Assembly: GCA_003164375.1 (NCBI GenBank)
Contig: PLTE01000207.1
Coordinates: 1 to 9,092, forward strand
DNA from: Hyphomicrobiales bacterium
GTDB taxonomy: Bacteria > Pseudomonadota > Alphaproteobacteria > Rhizobiales > Xanthobacteraceae
Direction: 5' to 3'
Length of the DNA: 9,092 nt
The position numbers and the translations under genes were made by a program. Each line of letters starts with the position of its first letter. The stretch's first letter is position 1. Of this stretch, positions 1-7,994 are shown piece by piece. Below the pieces are notes generated by a model. It searched no databases and was not told the DNA's origin. It saw nothing but the letters and a program-made list of their open reading frames with translations.

Positions 1-393
1 GTGGTGGGTCTCGTCGTTCCAACCGGCTATTCGTTCAATCTCGACGGCACCTGTCTTTATCTCGCGACCGCGACCGTGTTCCTCGCGCAAGCCACCAACA
101 CGCCGCTCGATATCTGGCACCAGATCGGCCTCCTGCTCATTCTCTTGGTGACCTCGAAGGGTGCGGCGGGGATCGCCGGTGCGGCCTTTGTGGTGCTGGC
201 GGCGACGCTCGGGGCCGAGAGCAGCATTCCGGTCGCGAGCGTGGCGCTGGTGCTCGGCATTCACCGCCTGATGTCGCAGGGACTGACCCCCACCAATCTC
301 ATCGGCAACACGATGGCGACTATCGTGATGGCCAAGTGGGAAGGCGCGCTCGATGAGAAGGCCTTGCATCGCGAGCTCGATGCGGGCGACTGA
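1..393 (+). CDS. dctA: DctA-like dicarboxylate:cation symporter, C-terminal part (5' truncated by window edge)
   Basis: Inner-membrane secondary transporter of the DAACS (glutamate/C4-dicarboxylate:cation symporter) family; the visible 130 residues are the last third. Seen: the TM7 motif SFNLDGT (residues 11-17, equivalent of NMDGT, cation binding), hairpin HP2 TSKGAAGIAGAAF (51-63), TM8 with LGIHRLMSQGLTPTN (85-99) and the closing GN...IVMAKWEGALD. These match the order in bacterial DctA. Odd: DctA normally reads GIDRFMSEARALTN in TM8. Here the Asp is His (residue 88) and the substrate-binding Arg is Leu (residue 95), and HP2 has small-residue replacements (GIAGAAF for GVTGSGF). The cation-site residues are kept, so it is probably functional with altered substrate preference (inference). 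The first codon in the window is not the true start. A binding-protein gene follows after 39 nt and is probably co-transcribed. Confidence 0.9.
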   Translation: MVGLVVPTGYSFNLDGTCLYLATATVFLAQATNTPLDIWHQIGLLLILLVTSKGAAGIAGAAFVVLAATLGAESSIPVASVALVLGIHRLMSQGLTPTNLIGNTMATIVMAKWEGALDEKALHRELDAGD

Positions 394-420
394 GCTCGGA
401 TGAGATTAAGAAACCGACTG

Positions 421-425
421 GGAGA
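421..425 (+). promoter_or_regulatory. Ribosome binding site for the Bug-family gene
   Basis: GGAGA lies 7 nt before the ATG at 433. It supports that start over the in-frame ATG at 400, which has no comparable site and would put 11 extra residues before the signal peptide. Confidence 0.7.
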
Positions 426-432
426 ACGACCT

Positions 433-1422
433 ATGCACGCACAGCGGCGGCGCTTCATGATCGCTGGCCTGATGCTGGCTACGCTGGCCGGACTGACGCA
501 CCCGGCACAAGCACAAGCAGAACAGGCTTATCCCACCCGTCCGGTCCGCATCATTACCGATTCCGCCCCGGGCGGCTCAATCGACGTACCGACCCGGATC
601 ATCGCCGAAAGTTTGAGCCGGCTGTGGGGCCAGCAGGCCGTGGTCATCAACCAGCCGGGCGCCGGCGGCGCGATTGCCGTCCGCACCGTCACTGCGGCGG
701 CGCCCGACGGCTATACGCTCGGCGTGGCGGGGGTCTCCGCTTTCGTGGCGTTACCCGGAACGGCGGATAATCTGCCGATCCAAGTGCCGCGCGATGTGAC
801 GCCGGTCGGCTATGTCGGCGGCGCGCCGATGTTCATCACGGCGGCGCCGTGGCTCCACGTGAAAACGCTGCCGGAACTGATTGCGCTTGCGAAACAGAAG
901 CCGGGAGAACTGTCGTTCGGCGTCAATGGCATCGGCCGCTTGACGCATCTCACCGGCGAATTGTTGCAAAGCCGGGCTGGCATCAAGCTGTTGATGGTGC
1001 CCTACTCCGGCGGCACCGCGCAAATACTCACCGACATGATGGGCCAACGCGTCGCGCTGGTGTTCGACGCCTATTCCGGCATTAACGGCGCCGTCGACGC
1101 CAAGAACGCGGTGCCGCTCGCGGTCGCATCGGCCAAGCGTCTTGCGGTGTCGCCCGAGCTGCCGACGGTCGCCGAGACGCTGCCCGGTTTCGAGGCCGTT
1201 GGCTGGCAGGCGCTGATCGCGCCGGCCGGAACGCCCGACGCCATCGTGGCGAAACTCAACGCCGATCTGATCAAGGCGATGAGCGATCCCGACGCCAAGA
1301 AGCGGCTCGGAGAACTTGGCCGCGACGACCGTGCGATGTCACCTCAAGAAACCTTGACGTTCATCCAGGGCGAGCAAGCGAAATGGGCGCCGATCGTCCA
1401 GCAGATCGCCGGCGTGCACTGA
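433..1422 (+). CDS. Bug/TctC-family tripartite tricarboxylate transporter substrate-binding protein
   Basis: Periplasmic solute-binding protein of the Bug family (TctC-like), which delivers carboxylates or other small organic ligands to TctAB permeases or acts as an orphan sensor. From the ATG at 433 it is 329 aa, the normal family length. Residues 1-29 are a signal peptide beginning QRRRFMIAG (Tat-like twin arginine) with a likely AQA cleavage site. The mature part opens YPTRPVRII (33-41) followed by APGGSID (45-51), the family's ligand-binding start, then NQPGAGGAIA (73-82), PDGYTLG (91-97), VPYSGGTAQ (189-197) and the late motifs ELPTVAE and GWQALIAPAGTP (258-269). No tctA or tctB gene is visible. 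It starts 39 nt after the DctA-like gene, so one operon is likely and a shared substrate is possible (inference). The ligand cannot be predicted from sequence. Confidence 0.93.
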   Translation: MHAQRRRFMIAGLMLATLAGLTHPAQAQAEQAYPTRPVRIITDSAPGGSIDVPTRIIAESLSRLWGQQAVVINQPGAGGAIAVRTVTAAAPDGYTLGVAGVSAFVALPGTADNLPIQVPRDVTPVGYVGGAPMFITAAPWLHVKTLPELIALAKQKPGELSFGVNGIGRLTHLTGELLQSRAGIKLLMVPYSGGTAQILTDMMGQRVALVFDAYSGINGAVDAKNAVPLAVASAKRLAVSPELPTVAETLPGFEAVGWQALIAPAGTPDAIVAKLNADLIKAMSDPDAKKRLGELGRDDRAMSPQETLTFIQGEQAKWAPIVQQIAGVH

Positions 1423-1454
1423 GGCATGTGCTCATAAATCGCGGTGGGGCGGCG

Positions 1455-1545
1455 AATGGTTGATGTCCGCTTTACCCCCGAAAGCTGCCGCGAAAGCCGT
1501 ATGCCGGCGGGTCCGCTATGGGCCGATCGCCGACAAGGGGTCGCG
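1455..1545 (+). repeat. Degenerate dispersed intergenic repeat (MSALPPKA...RYGPIAD type), copy 1
   Basis: The 230-base gap between the converging genes at 1422 and 1653 contains ATGTCCGCT (1463-1471) and CCGCTATGGGCCGATCGCCGAC (1513-1534 by position). Read in frame from about 1460 it gives MSALPPKA and then RYGPIAD. From memory, such MSALPPKAD-type translations recur in many short false ORFs of Bradyrhizobium and Rhodopseudomonas genomes, which suggests a dispersed non-coding repeat. A partly matching copy in the opposite orientation lies at about 3898-4127. No strong terminator was seen in this gap. Confidence 0.5.
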
Positions 1546-1652
1546 GGCGAGAAAGAGCGTGCTTTCTATTCGTGTGTCAGCCCACTCGCACAGGGGCCGG
1601 CGAAACGCGCCCCTGTTGAATTACTTCCGCTTTGGCAACACCAGCGCTGCCG

Positions 1653-2114
1653 TCAATTCGGCGATATGTACGGCTGGGGCATGAATGAATTGTCGTATTG
1701 CTGTATCAGCATCTGCTGGCTGTTGTTGAAAGAGTCGATACTGTCTTGGGACGGGCCCGACGGGGGCGGCGGAGACGAAGACGAAGCATCATTAGATGAC
1801 GGTCCGTCGCAGTCGTTGCACGATCCAAACCGATCTGACCTCTCCAATTCCTTGACGGCATGTGTGTACTTCCAGCCGCGCTGCATCATGCAGGTACGAT
1901 AGCGGGCCGATATCGCTGTGAGCTGCACTCCGACCTGAGCGTCGCAGACGTGTCTGTCGCGACCGACCTGGTCGTCCATCGCCGCGTCGGGGAGCGGGGA
2001 CTTGCCGACATAGTCGAAAATAAACCGGTACTGGTAATTGGCGGCTGCGTAGACCGGCGAAACGGCGCAAATGCCAGCAAGCAGCACGACGATTTTTATC
2101 ACTGACAATCTCAT
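1653..2114 (-). CDS. Small exported protein of unknown function with Ser/Pro-rich tail
   Basis: Function not recognised. The product is 153 aa from the ATG at 2114, chosen because GAGG (2121-2124) stands 6 nt upstream and a signal peptide follows at once (residues 1-23, ending PVYA); the ORF stays open to 2153 but those residues precede the signal. The mature part has an N-terminal segment with C57, then RYRTCMMQRGWKY (71-83), resembling the R-x-C-M-x-x-x-G-W pattern of small alphaproteobacterial envelope proteins. After a CNDC pair (99-102) comes a low-complexity run of Ser and Pro (106-122) and a Gln/Asn-rich end, likely disordered. It converges on the binding-protein gene and is probably monocistronic. 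Likely periplasmic or outer-membrane associated (inference). Confidence 0.75.
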   Translation of the reverse strand: MRLSVIKIVVLLAGICAVSPVYAAANYQYRFIFDYVGKSPLPDAAMDDQVGRDRHVCDAQVGVQLTAISARYRTCMMQRGWKYTHAVKELERSDRFGSCNDCDGPSSNDASSSSPPPPSGPSQDSIDSFNNSQQMLIQQYDNSFMPQPYISPN

Positions 2115-2166
2115 CGCGAACCTCAAATACATAAATCTTGGTCGAGGTCGCACGAGCGGCAGTTCA

Positions 2167-2397
2167 TCACGCGGGAATTAAAAATCGTTCACGTGCCTGT
2201 CGTCGAATATCCCTCGCGCCTTGAATCCCGTATAAGGCCGCAGACGGGGTCAGATTATAGGCGAGCACGTGCAGGGCTTCGGTGGCGACCGTCGGCAGGC
2301 GCTGCATAAAGAAGTGAGCTGCGCCCATCCTGATCTTCAGCGTACCGAACGGATGCTTCAGCCCACGACCTGCGGGGTCAGCTCCCGCCATCTCCAC
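2167..2397 (-). pseudogene. Transposase C-terminal remnant (DDE family, IS1182-like)
   Basis: The - strand frame reads GLKHPFGTLKIRMGAAHFF, MQRLPTVATEALHVLAYNL and ends at a stop at 2167. This matches the C-terminal end of DDE transposases (the E/K-HPFGT-K...MG..HF...LP.V.TE..L.VLAYN pattern, which I associate with IS1182-type elements). Only about 75 residues remain: the catalytic core is absent and the frame upstream of about 2397 runs into the 3' end of the Sel1 gene on the same strand. It is therefore a dead fragment left by an old insertion and deletion. No terminal inverted repeats or target duplication could be recognised. The family name is less certain than the transposase call. Confidence 0.75.
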
Positions 2398-2401
2398 GCG
2401 G

Positions 2402-3646
2402 CTAGTTGCTGGGCTTTGCCTTGTGCGCAAGCTGCTCGGCTTCAGCGATCTCGGCCGGGGTCATATGCCGCGCGGCAATGTCCCTGTTGCTTTCCGCGTG
2501 TTGATCGCCGGCCAGCATTGCCAGGCTGAACCATGCATAGGCGTGGACATAGTCGCGCGGGACGCCTCGACCCTCTGCGTAGATTTCGCCGAGGGTGTTC
2601 TCGGCGTCCGCGTTGCCGTGCTCGGCGGCCTTGCGATACCACGTCAGCGCCTCGGCAGTGTCCGGCGCCACGCCTTTGCCGCTCATATACCTGTCGCCGA
2701 GCGTTTGCTCGGCCACGGCGAACCCTTGTTCGGCGGATTTGCGGATCCAATTGACGGCCTCCGCCGGGTCCTGCGGAACGCCGTAGCCGTGATCGTACAG
2801 GCGCGCGAAATTTAGTTGAGCCAAGGCGTAACCTCGTTCGGCCGCCTTCCGGTACCACTTCGCCGCCGCATCATAATCTCGCGGCGCGCCGTTACCGTCT
2901 TCGTAAGCCAGCCCAAGAAGGTTTTGCGCGGGAGCATAACCCTGCTCAGCGGACTTGATGGACCATTGCAGCCCTTCAGTCTCGTTTCGCGGCACGCCCT
3001 GGCCCTTGTTGAGCATGACGGCGAGATTGTACTGGGCAACCGGGGCGCCCTGTTCGGCCGCCTTGCGAAACCACCTCGCAGCCTCCGCAGCGTCCTGCGT
3101 GACGCCCTGCCCGACAAAATACATGACACCGAGATTATATTGCGCGTCGGCGTTGCCCTGTCCGGCGGCCTTGCCGAACCATTTCGCCGCCTCGACATAG
3201 TCTTGCGCGACCCCCTGCGCTTCGCCGTACATTACGCCGAGATTGTATTGCGCGTCGGCGTCGCCCTGGTTGGCCGCCTTGACGTACCACTTCACCGCTT
3301 CGGTGTAATTCTGCGCGACGCCCTGACCTTCGGCATACATCAACGCGAGATCGTATTGAGCACTGCTGTCGCCCTGTTCGGCAGCCATGCGATACCACTT
3401 CAGCGCGTCGGCATCGCTTTGAGCAACGCCCCGGCCTTCATCGTACATGCTCCCTAGTATGTATTGCGCCTGGGCGTTGCCTTGATCGGCAAGCTGGCGG
3501 AGGAGCGGCAGCGCCGTTGCGTAGTCGCCCTTCTCATCCGCCGCAATGGCATCCTCCAAAGGCCCCGCCAGCACGGGTGCTGCAAGACTCAACGTCAGCA
3601 GGACCAGGGCGGCGCATCCAAACACGGCCTTGATCGATCGCGGCAT
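2402..3646 (-). CDS. Exported Sel1-repeat (tetratricopeptide-like) protein
   Basis: Predicted periplasmic or secreted scaffold protein built of Sel1-like repeats, helix-turn-helix units that usually mediate protein-protein contacts; many bacterial relatives act in envelope or host-interaction processes, but no partner can be named here. The product is 414 aa from the ATG at 3646, which begins a clear signal peptide (residues 1-27, hydrophobic 8-26, VLAG cleavage region). An upstream in-frame GTG at 3778 lacks a ribosome binding site and would bury the signal. After a lead-in helix (30-59) come nine consecutive 36-residue repeats (60-383) of the form AQYNLGVMY..GQGV.QD..EA.KWYRKAAEQG.A with no length variation. 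A 31-residue tail follows (MTPAEIAEAEQLA), typical of Sel1 protein ends. Its stop codon lies only a few bases from the transposase remnant. Confidence 0.92.
   Translation of the reverse strand: MPRSIKAVFGCAALVLLTLSLAAPVLAGPLEDAIAADEKGDYATALPLLRQLADQGNAQAQYILGSMYDEGRGVAQSDADALKWYRMAAEQGDSSAQYDLALMYAEGQGVAQNYTEAVKWYVKAANQGDADAQYNLGVMYGEAQGVAQDYVEAAKWFGKAAGQGNADAQYNLGVMYFVGQGVTQDAAEAARWFRKAAEQGAPVAQYNLAVMLNKGQGVPRNETEGLQWSIKSAEQGYAPAQNLLGLAYEDGNGAPRDYDAAAKWYRKAAERGYALAQLNFARLYDHGYGVPQDPAEAVNWIRKSAEQGFAVAEQTLGDRYMSGKGVAPDTAEALTWYRKAAEHGNADAENTLGEIYAEGRGVPRDYVHAYAWFSLAMLAGDQHAESNRDIAARHMTPAEIAEAEQLAHKAKPSN
2498..3469 (-). repeat. Nine tandem 108-bp units encoding Sel1 repeats
   Basis: The coding sequence for residues 60-383 of the Sel1 protein is a head-to-tail array of nine 108-bp units. 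Units 2-4 (each starting AQY(D/N)L) are closest in sequence; units 5-9 are more diverged. No indels disturb the 36-residue period. Confidence 0.85.
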
Positions 3647-4174
3647 CGGTTCGTCCAGACGTTCGCCGCGCGGCGGCGGCGCTAGCTCGGTTTGGGGTGT
3701 GTCGCCTGGCGCTTCGTTTGGGTTCACGAGCAAAGTACCGATCCGATTTCGCCCGTTGACATCCAACCAAGCTATCACAAGCCATTGGCGATGACGGAAG
3801 ATTCCCGATGTCTGCTGGGTTCACGACCGACGGATTTGCCCGGCCTGCGGCATATCGGTAGAGCCCCGATCGCGTCACGCGAGCGGCGGCTGTCGAGGTC
3901 GGCGATAGGCCACAAGCGGCTGCGAGGCTGAGCGCACTTACTTCGCAAGCGGACGGCGTAAGCTTGTCCGCTTCGGTCAATCGCCACCTTGGCGGTCACC
4001 GGCTGGCGCGGCAGCCACACCACCAACACCAGACATCCGGTCGCAACGCAAAATCTGCCGTTCAGGGCCATTAGCTGCCACGACGGTGTCGTGCCGGGAC
4101 ATCTGTTTTGCCCTCAACAGCGGACATGGGCTGCGTGCTTATGAATCGGCGCCCCTCGTGAGCCGCTACTCAGC
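3647..4174. repeat. 528-base gene-poor stretch with degenerate intergenic repeat, copy 2
   Basis: No convincing gene lies between the Sel1 start and the acyltransferase stop. On the - strand it contains ATGTCCGCT followed by GTTGAGGGCAAAACAG (within 4103-4127) and a 22-base block (3898-3919) that matches 18 of 22 bases of the block at 1513-1534 in opposite orientation. In translation it reads LWPIADLD, comparable with RYGPIAD of copy 1. A 98-codon - strand ORF (3775-4071) starts with a hydrophobic segment but then reads through the repeat, so I treat it as chance. The Sel1 promoter should lie in the left part, but no clear -35/-10 pair was identified. Confidence 0.5.
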
Positions 4175-5047
4175 CTAAATTCCCAAGACGCCGAATTCGG
4201 TGAAGGCGATGTCGCCGATGCCGGGCTGCATCGGCCCTTTGAAATAGCGCGGCAGAATGCCGGGCAGGAACGTGCCGACGAGCCCCGGCACCGGACCATT
4301 CGAACCGATGACGACGAAGAAGCTGCCGCGCATCGCGAGGCGGCGACCGAGCGGGCCCGCGAAACGGACGAAATCTTCGACGCCGCGGCAATAAATCAGA
4401 TGCGCACACGGCAGAAAGCCACGCGCCAACCGCCTGCGGAAGACGAAGGGATAGGCGCCGTCGGACGTCTCGCACCACAGGCTGATGCAGTCTTGGTCGG
4501 CATGCGCCAGCAACAGGTCTTGATCGCTGGCATCGCGTTTGATCGACGGCTGTTGCCGCGCGTCGAGAATTCTCACGCCGGCTTCGCCCGACAGTATGTT
4601 AAACAGCGGAACGGCGACGAAGCTGCCGTTGCAATAGCGCGAGAAGCCGAGCGCTTCGATGATCGGCTCGACGTCCGGCGCCGGTGAAATGTCGAGATAA
4701 GTGACGTCCTCATGCATCAGCGCCTTGGCAAAAAGCAGCCCGGCAAAGGCGCGGTATGGCTTCTCGACATACCAAGCGCACGGATTGCAGCGCACGATCT
4801 GCGTGTCGCCCGAGCGGACCGTGGCAAAGATCGTCAGGATCAGTCCGACCGCCCTGCCGTGGCATTCCATCAGGTAGCCGTATTTCGGCAGGCCTCGCGG
4901 CGATTGGTGATTGCCGAGATGCTGTAGCGCGCGCAGCCACGTCTCACGCCCCTGCCGCGGGAAGCCGCGCGCCAACAGCGTGACCGCAGGCGCGATGTCC
5001 GCGTCCGCGATTTCACGGAAGCTGATGTTCGGCTCTGGCAAATCCAT
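4175..5047 (-). CDS. Probable GNAT-like acyl-CoA acyltransferase, substrate unknown
   Basis: The product is 290 aa from the ATG at 5047; the ORF is open further upstream but that part is low-complexity Arg/Ser/Ala sequence overlapping the next gene's region, and the homologous-looking protein begins MDLPEPNISFREIADADI. The start FREIADADIAPAVTLLARGF resembles the beta1-alpha1 opening of GNAT N-acyltransferases. It is followed by a strand YGYLMECHGRAVGLIL (about 57-72), a helix with YRAFAGLLFAKAL (about 98-110) where the acyl-CoA loop would sit, and a late GNAT-like PIIEALGFSRY. The canonical (Q/R)xxGx(G/A) loop is degenerate. The C-terminal half (about 150-290) ends GIGDIAFTEFGVLGI and may be a second diverged acyltransferase lobe. 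It has no strong ribosome binding site. It stands alone after the DUF4189 gene (121-base gap). The role is inferred from fold-like features only. Confidence 0.6.
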   Translation of the reverse strand: MDLPEPNISFREIADADIAPAVTLLARGFPRQGRETWLRALQHLGNHQSPRGLPKYGYLMECHGRAVGLILTIFATVRSGDTQIVRCNPCAWYVEKPYRAFAGLLFAKALMHEDVTYLDISPAPDVEPIIEALGFSRYCNGSFVAVPLFNILSGEAGVRILDARQQPSIKRDASDQDLLLAHADQDCISLWCETSDGAYPFVFRRRLARGFLPCAHLIYCRGVEDFVRFAGPLGRRLAMRGSFFVVIGSNGPVPGLVGTFLPGILPRYFKGPMQPGIGDIAFTEFGVLGI

Positions 5048-5168
5048 TTGCGTATCTAACGAGTTTCGCTCCGGCTCGACGGCGGAAGCGAAGCTACGGC
5101 ACCAATCAACACCAGGCCATGTACGAGACAAGCAGGACAAAATTAACGATAATGAACGGTCCCCGCCG

Positions 5169-5549
5169 TCAGCCTTTCTCGTCGCAGGCCCAGGCGCGCA
5201 CCACGCAATCGCGGCCGCCGAATTCGACGCAGCGCTGCATCGAAGCGTTCTCGGCCTTGCCGAGGTGCGAATTGATCGCCCAGCCGAACGAGCCGCAAGG
5301 ATTCTTGGCATCGACCGCCATCGCCGCGCAGCCGCGCCGAACCACGCCGACGACCTTGCACTGCCCGCCAGAGCATTTGTTCAATGCCGCAGCACGCGCG
5401 TCGCTCTCATGGCGATAGTCGAAACCGTAGCCATAGGCACCGCAGGCCCCGACGGCGAGGGCGCCTGCCGCCTGGGCGGTGGCAATGGCGAGGATCAGAA
5501 GGACAAAGCCGGCGACGCCAAGCGCCAGATTGCGCAGGAATTTGAGCAT
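5169..5549 (-). CDS. DUF4189-domain exported Cys-rich protein
   Basis: Small 126-aa protein. Residues 1-28 are a signal peptide or N-terminal membrane anchor (hydrophobic 8-26, TAQAAG cleavage region). The rest fits DUF4189: GACGAYGYGFDY (34-45), then DARAAALNKC (50-59), CKVV, a CAAMAVD stretch (74-80), PCGSFGWAI (84-92), MQRCVEFGGRDCVVRAWACDE at the end. The eight Cys (36, 59, 64, 74, 85, 107, 115, 122) suggest disulfides in the periplasm. The family pattern (a GAYG..Y substrate-like strand and A...AL..C repeat) is that of small secreted proteins without an established activity. A strong GGAGG-type ribosome binding site lies 8 nt before the ATG. Confidence 0.85.
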   Translation of the reverse strand: MLKFLRNLALGVAGFVLLILAIATAQAAGALAVGACGAYGYGFDYRHESDARAAALNKCSGGQCKVVGVVRRGCAAMAVDAKNPCGSFGWAINSHLGKAENASMQRCVEFGGRDCVVRAWACDEKG

Positions 5550-5557
5550 GGAAAGCC

Positions 5558-5562
5558 CCTCC
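5558..5562 (-). promoter_or_regulatory. Ribosome binding site for the DUF4189 gene
   Basis: GGAGG on the - strand, within a longer GGGGGAGGGGC run, lies 8 nt before the ATG at 5549 and fixes the start. Confidence 0.7.
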
Positions 5563-5668
5563 CCCAGAGGCGCTCAAAGCTACCGGGGAAGGGTTTCGAG
5601 TTGGTGAATAGGCAGCGCCGGCGCGGCCGGGAATTCAGGGCTTTTCTCCGACCCGGCCTTGACCGCTT

Positions 5669-5682
5669 GCCGGGCTCCCGGC
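5669..5682 (-). terminator. Short GC hairpin just after the small exported protein gene
   Basis: GCCGGG-AG-CCCGGC forms a perfect 6-bp inverted repeat (or 5-bp stem with a 4-nt loop) 8 nt past the stop codon at 5691. No T-run follows, so it may be a transcript-end stabiliser rather than an intrinsic terminator. Confidence 0.3.
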
Positions 5683-5690
5683 GGCGCTCA

Positions 5691-5990
5691 CTACCCGCCA
5701 CATTGAGCGATGCGCATGCGCCGGTAATCGCGTTCGGCAGCGACGGCACCCGGGTCGGCGGTCAAGCACCAGCCGTAGTGTTTCGCATAATTGAGGTGCC
5801 AGCGACCGTCGAAACCTCTGAAACACGACAAGGTCGAGAGTACTTGGGCTTCATGGACCGCGAGTTGCGCGTATTGGGCGCAGTAGGCGGGATCCGCGGC
5901 GTAGGACGTGCCGGGGATGGCGGATATGGCTGCCGTCACCGACAGGACGGCTAAACTGGGAACGGCGATCTTCCTGAAACTCACCCTCAT
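5691..5990 (-). CDS. Small exported four-cysteine protein of unknown function
   Basis: A 99-aa product from the ATG at 5990, chosen over upstream in-frame starts because AGGAG lies 6 nt before it and a signal peptide begins there (residues 1-32, ending SYAAD). The mature part, about 67 aa, has four Cys (37, 56, 75, 97) spaced 18-21 residues apart and the motif FDGRWHLNYAKHYGWCL (60-76). I recognise this as a common layout of small periplasmic proteins in Rhizobiales (YC..YA..AV......CG..G.RW...Y..H..WC), but I know no assigned function. Two disulfides are likely (inference). It precedes the DUF4189 gene on the same strand with a 141-base gap, so co-transcription is possible but unproven. Confidence 0.78.
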   Translation of the reverse strand: MRVSFRKIAVPSLAVLSVTAAISAIPGTSYAADPAYCAQYAQLAVHEAQVLSTLSCFRGFDGRWHLNYAKHYGWCLTADPGAVAAERDYRRMRIAQCGG

Positions 5991-5996
5991 GGCATT

Positions 5997-6001
5997 CTCC
6001 T
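5997..6001 (-). promoter_or_regulatory. Ribosome binding site for the four-Cys exported protein
   Basis: AGGAG on the - strand, 6 nt before the ATG at 5990. It decides this start against the longer reading frame that opens at 6140. Confidence 0.7.
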
Positions 6002-6318
6002 CTCTGTTGTTTTGCGGCCCATCCTCGATCAAGACGGGATGACGGTCGGACGGCGCCGCAGGGGACTGCAGCGCGTAGCGGCCGTTGCATGATTGTTGCG
6101 CGAACGCATTCGTCACGGGCTCGATTACCGAGGACGACAAACTAAAAATCCGACGATCTCGCCCCTGGCATTATCATTTCAACATTGGCAATGATCGGAA
6201 CGACAGTTTAAATCGGCGCGTAATATTGCTAATGCTGTCGTCAACGAGGATGCAACCGATCCCGCCGCTCGCTACTTTAACCGTCAATTGCAGCCCGTCA
6301 AATTGATCGTAGGGTCTT

Positions 6319-6340
6319 GCCGCCGAAACCGCGAGGCGGC
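6319..6340 (-). terminator. Possible hairpin ending the Mo-cofactor operon
   Basis: GCCGCC and GGCGGC form a 6-bp stem around a 10-base loop, about 40 nt beyond the last stop codon of the operon. No T-run follows on the - strand, so the terminator call is weak. Confidence 0.25.
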
Positions 6341-6380
6341 CCGTGAGGACGGTGCTGTTTCATTGAAATCAGCCCGCGCC

Positions 6381-7990
<1,610 letters not shown>

Positions 7991-7994
<4 letters not shown>

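Larger units (their letters stand above)
5991..6380. other. 390-base intergenic region, partly AT-rich, probable promoter region
   Basis: No gene was recognised between the Mo-cofactor operon's end and the four-Cys protein. Bases about 6140-6260 are clearly more AT-rich than the rest of the window, which fits a promoter region for the leftward small-protein gene. A short perfect inverted repeat, CATTG-G-CAATG, lies at 6183-6193; it could be an operator half or chance. No confident -35/-10 pair can be given. Confidence 0.4.

Noticed and set aside
1444..1902. 152-codon + strand ORF between the binding-protein gene and the small exported protein
   Set aside because: It overlaps the opposite-strand exported-protein gene and its first part reads through the degenerate repeat; no signal, domain or ribosome binding site supports it.
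2498..3469. Tandem repeats considered as a CRISPR or satellite array
   Set aside because: The 108-bp units are coding, head-to-tail and without spacers; they are explained by Sel1 repeats.
3775..4071. 98-codon - strand ORF with a hydrophobic N-terminus
   Set aside because: It reads through the repeat block (LWPIADLD), shows no family resemblance and has no supporting start signals, so it was treated as chance.
4911..5954. Long 347-codon + strand ORF
   Set aside because: It runs antisense across three - strand genes with clear signal peptides and good ribosome binding sites; its sequence looks like an Arg/Ala-rich shadow of GC-rich coding DNA.
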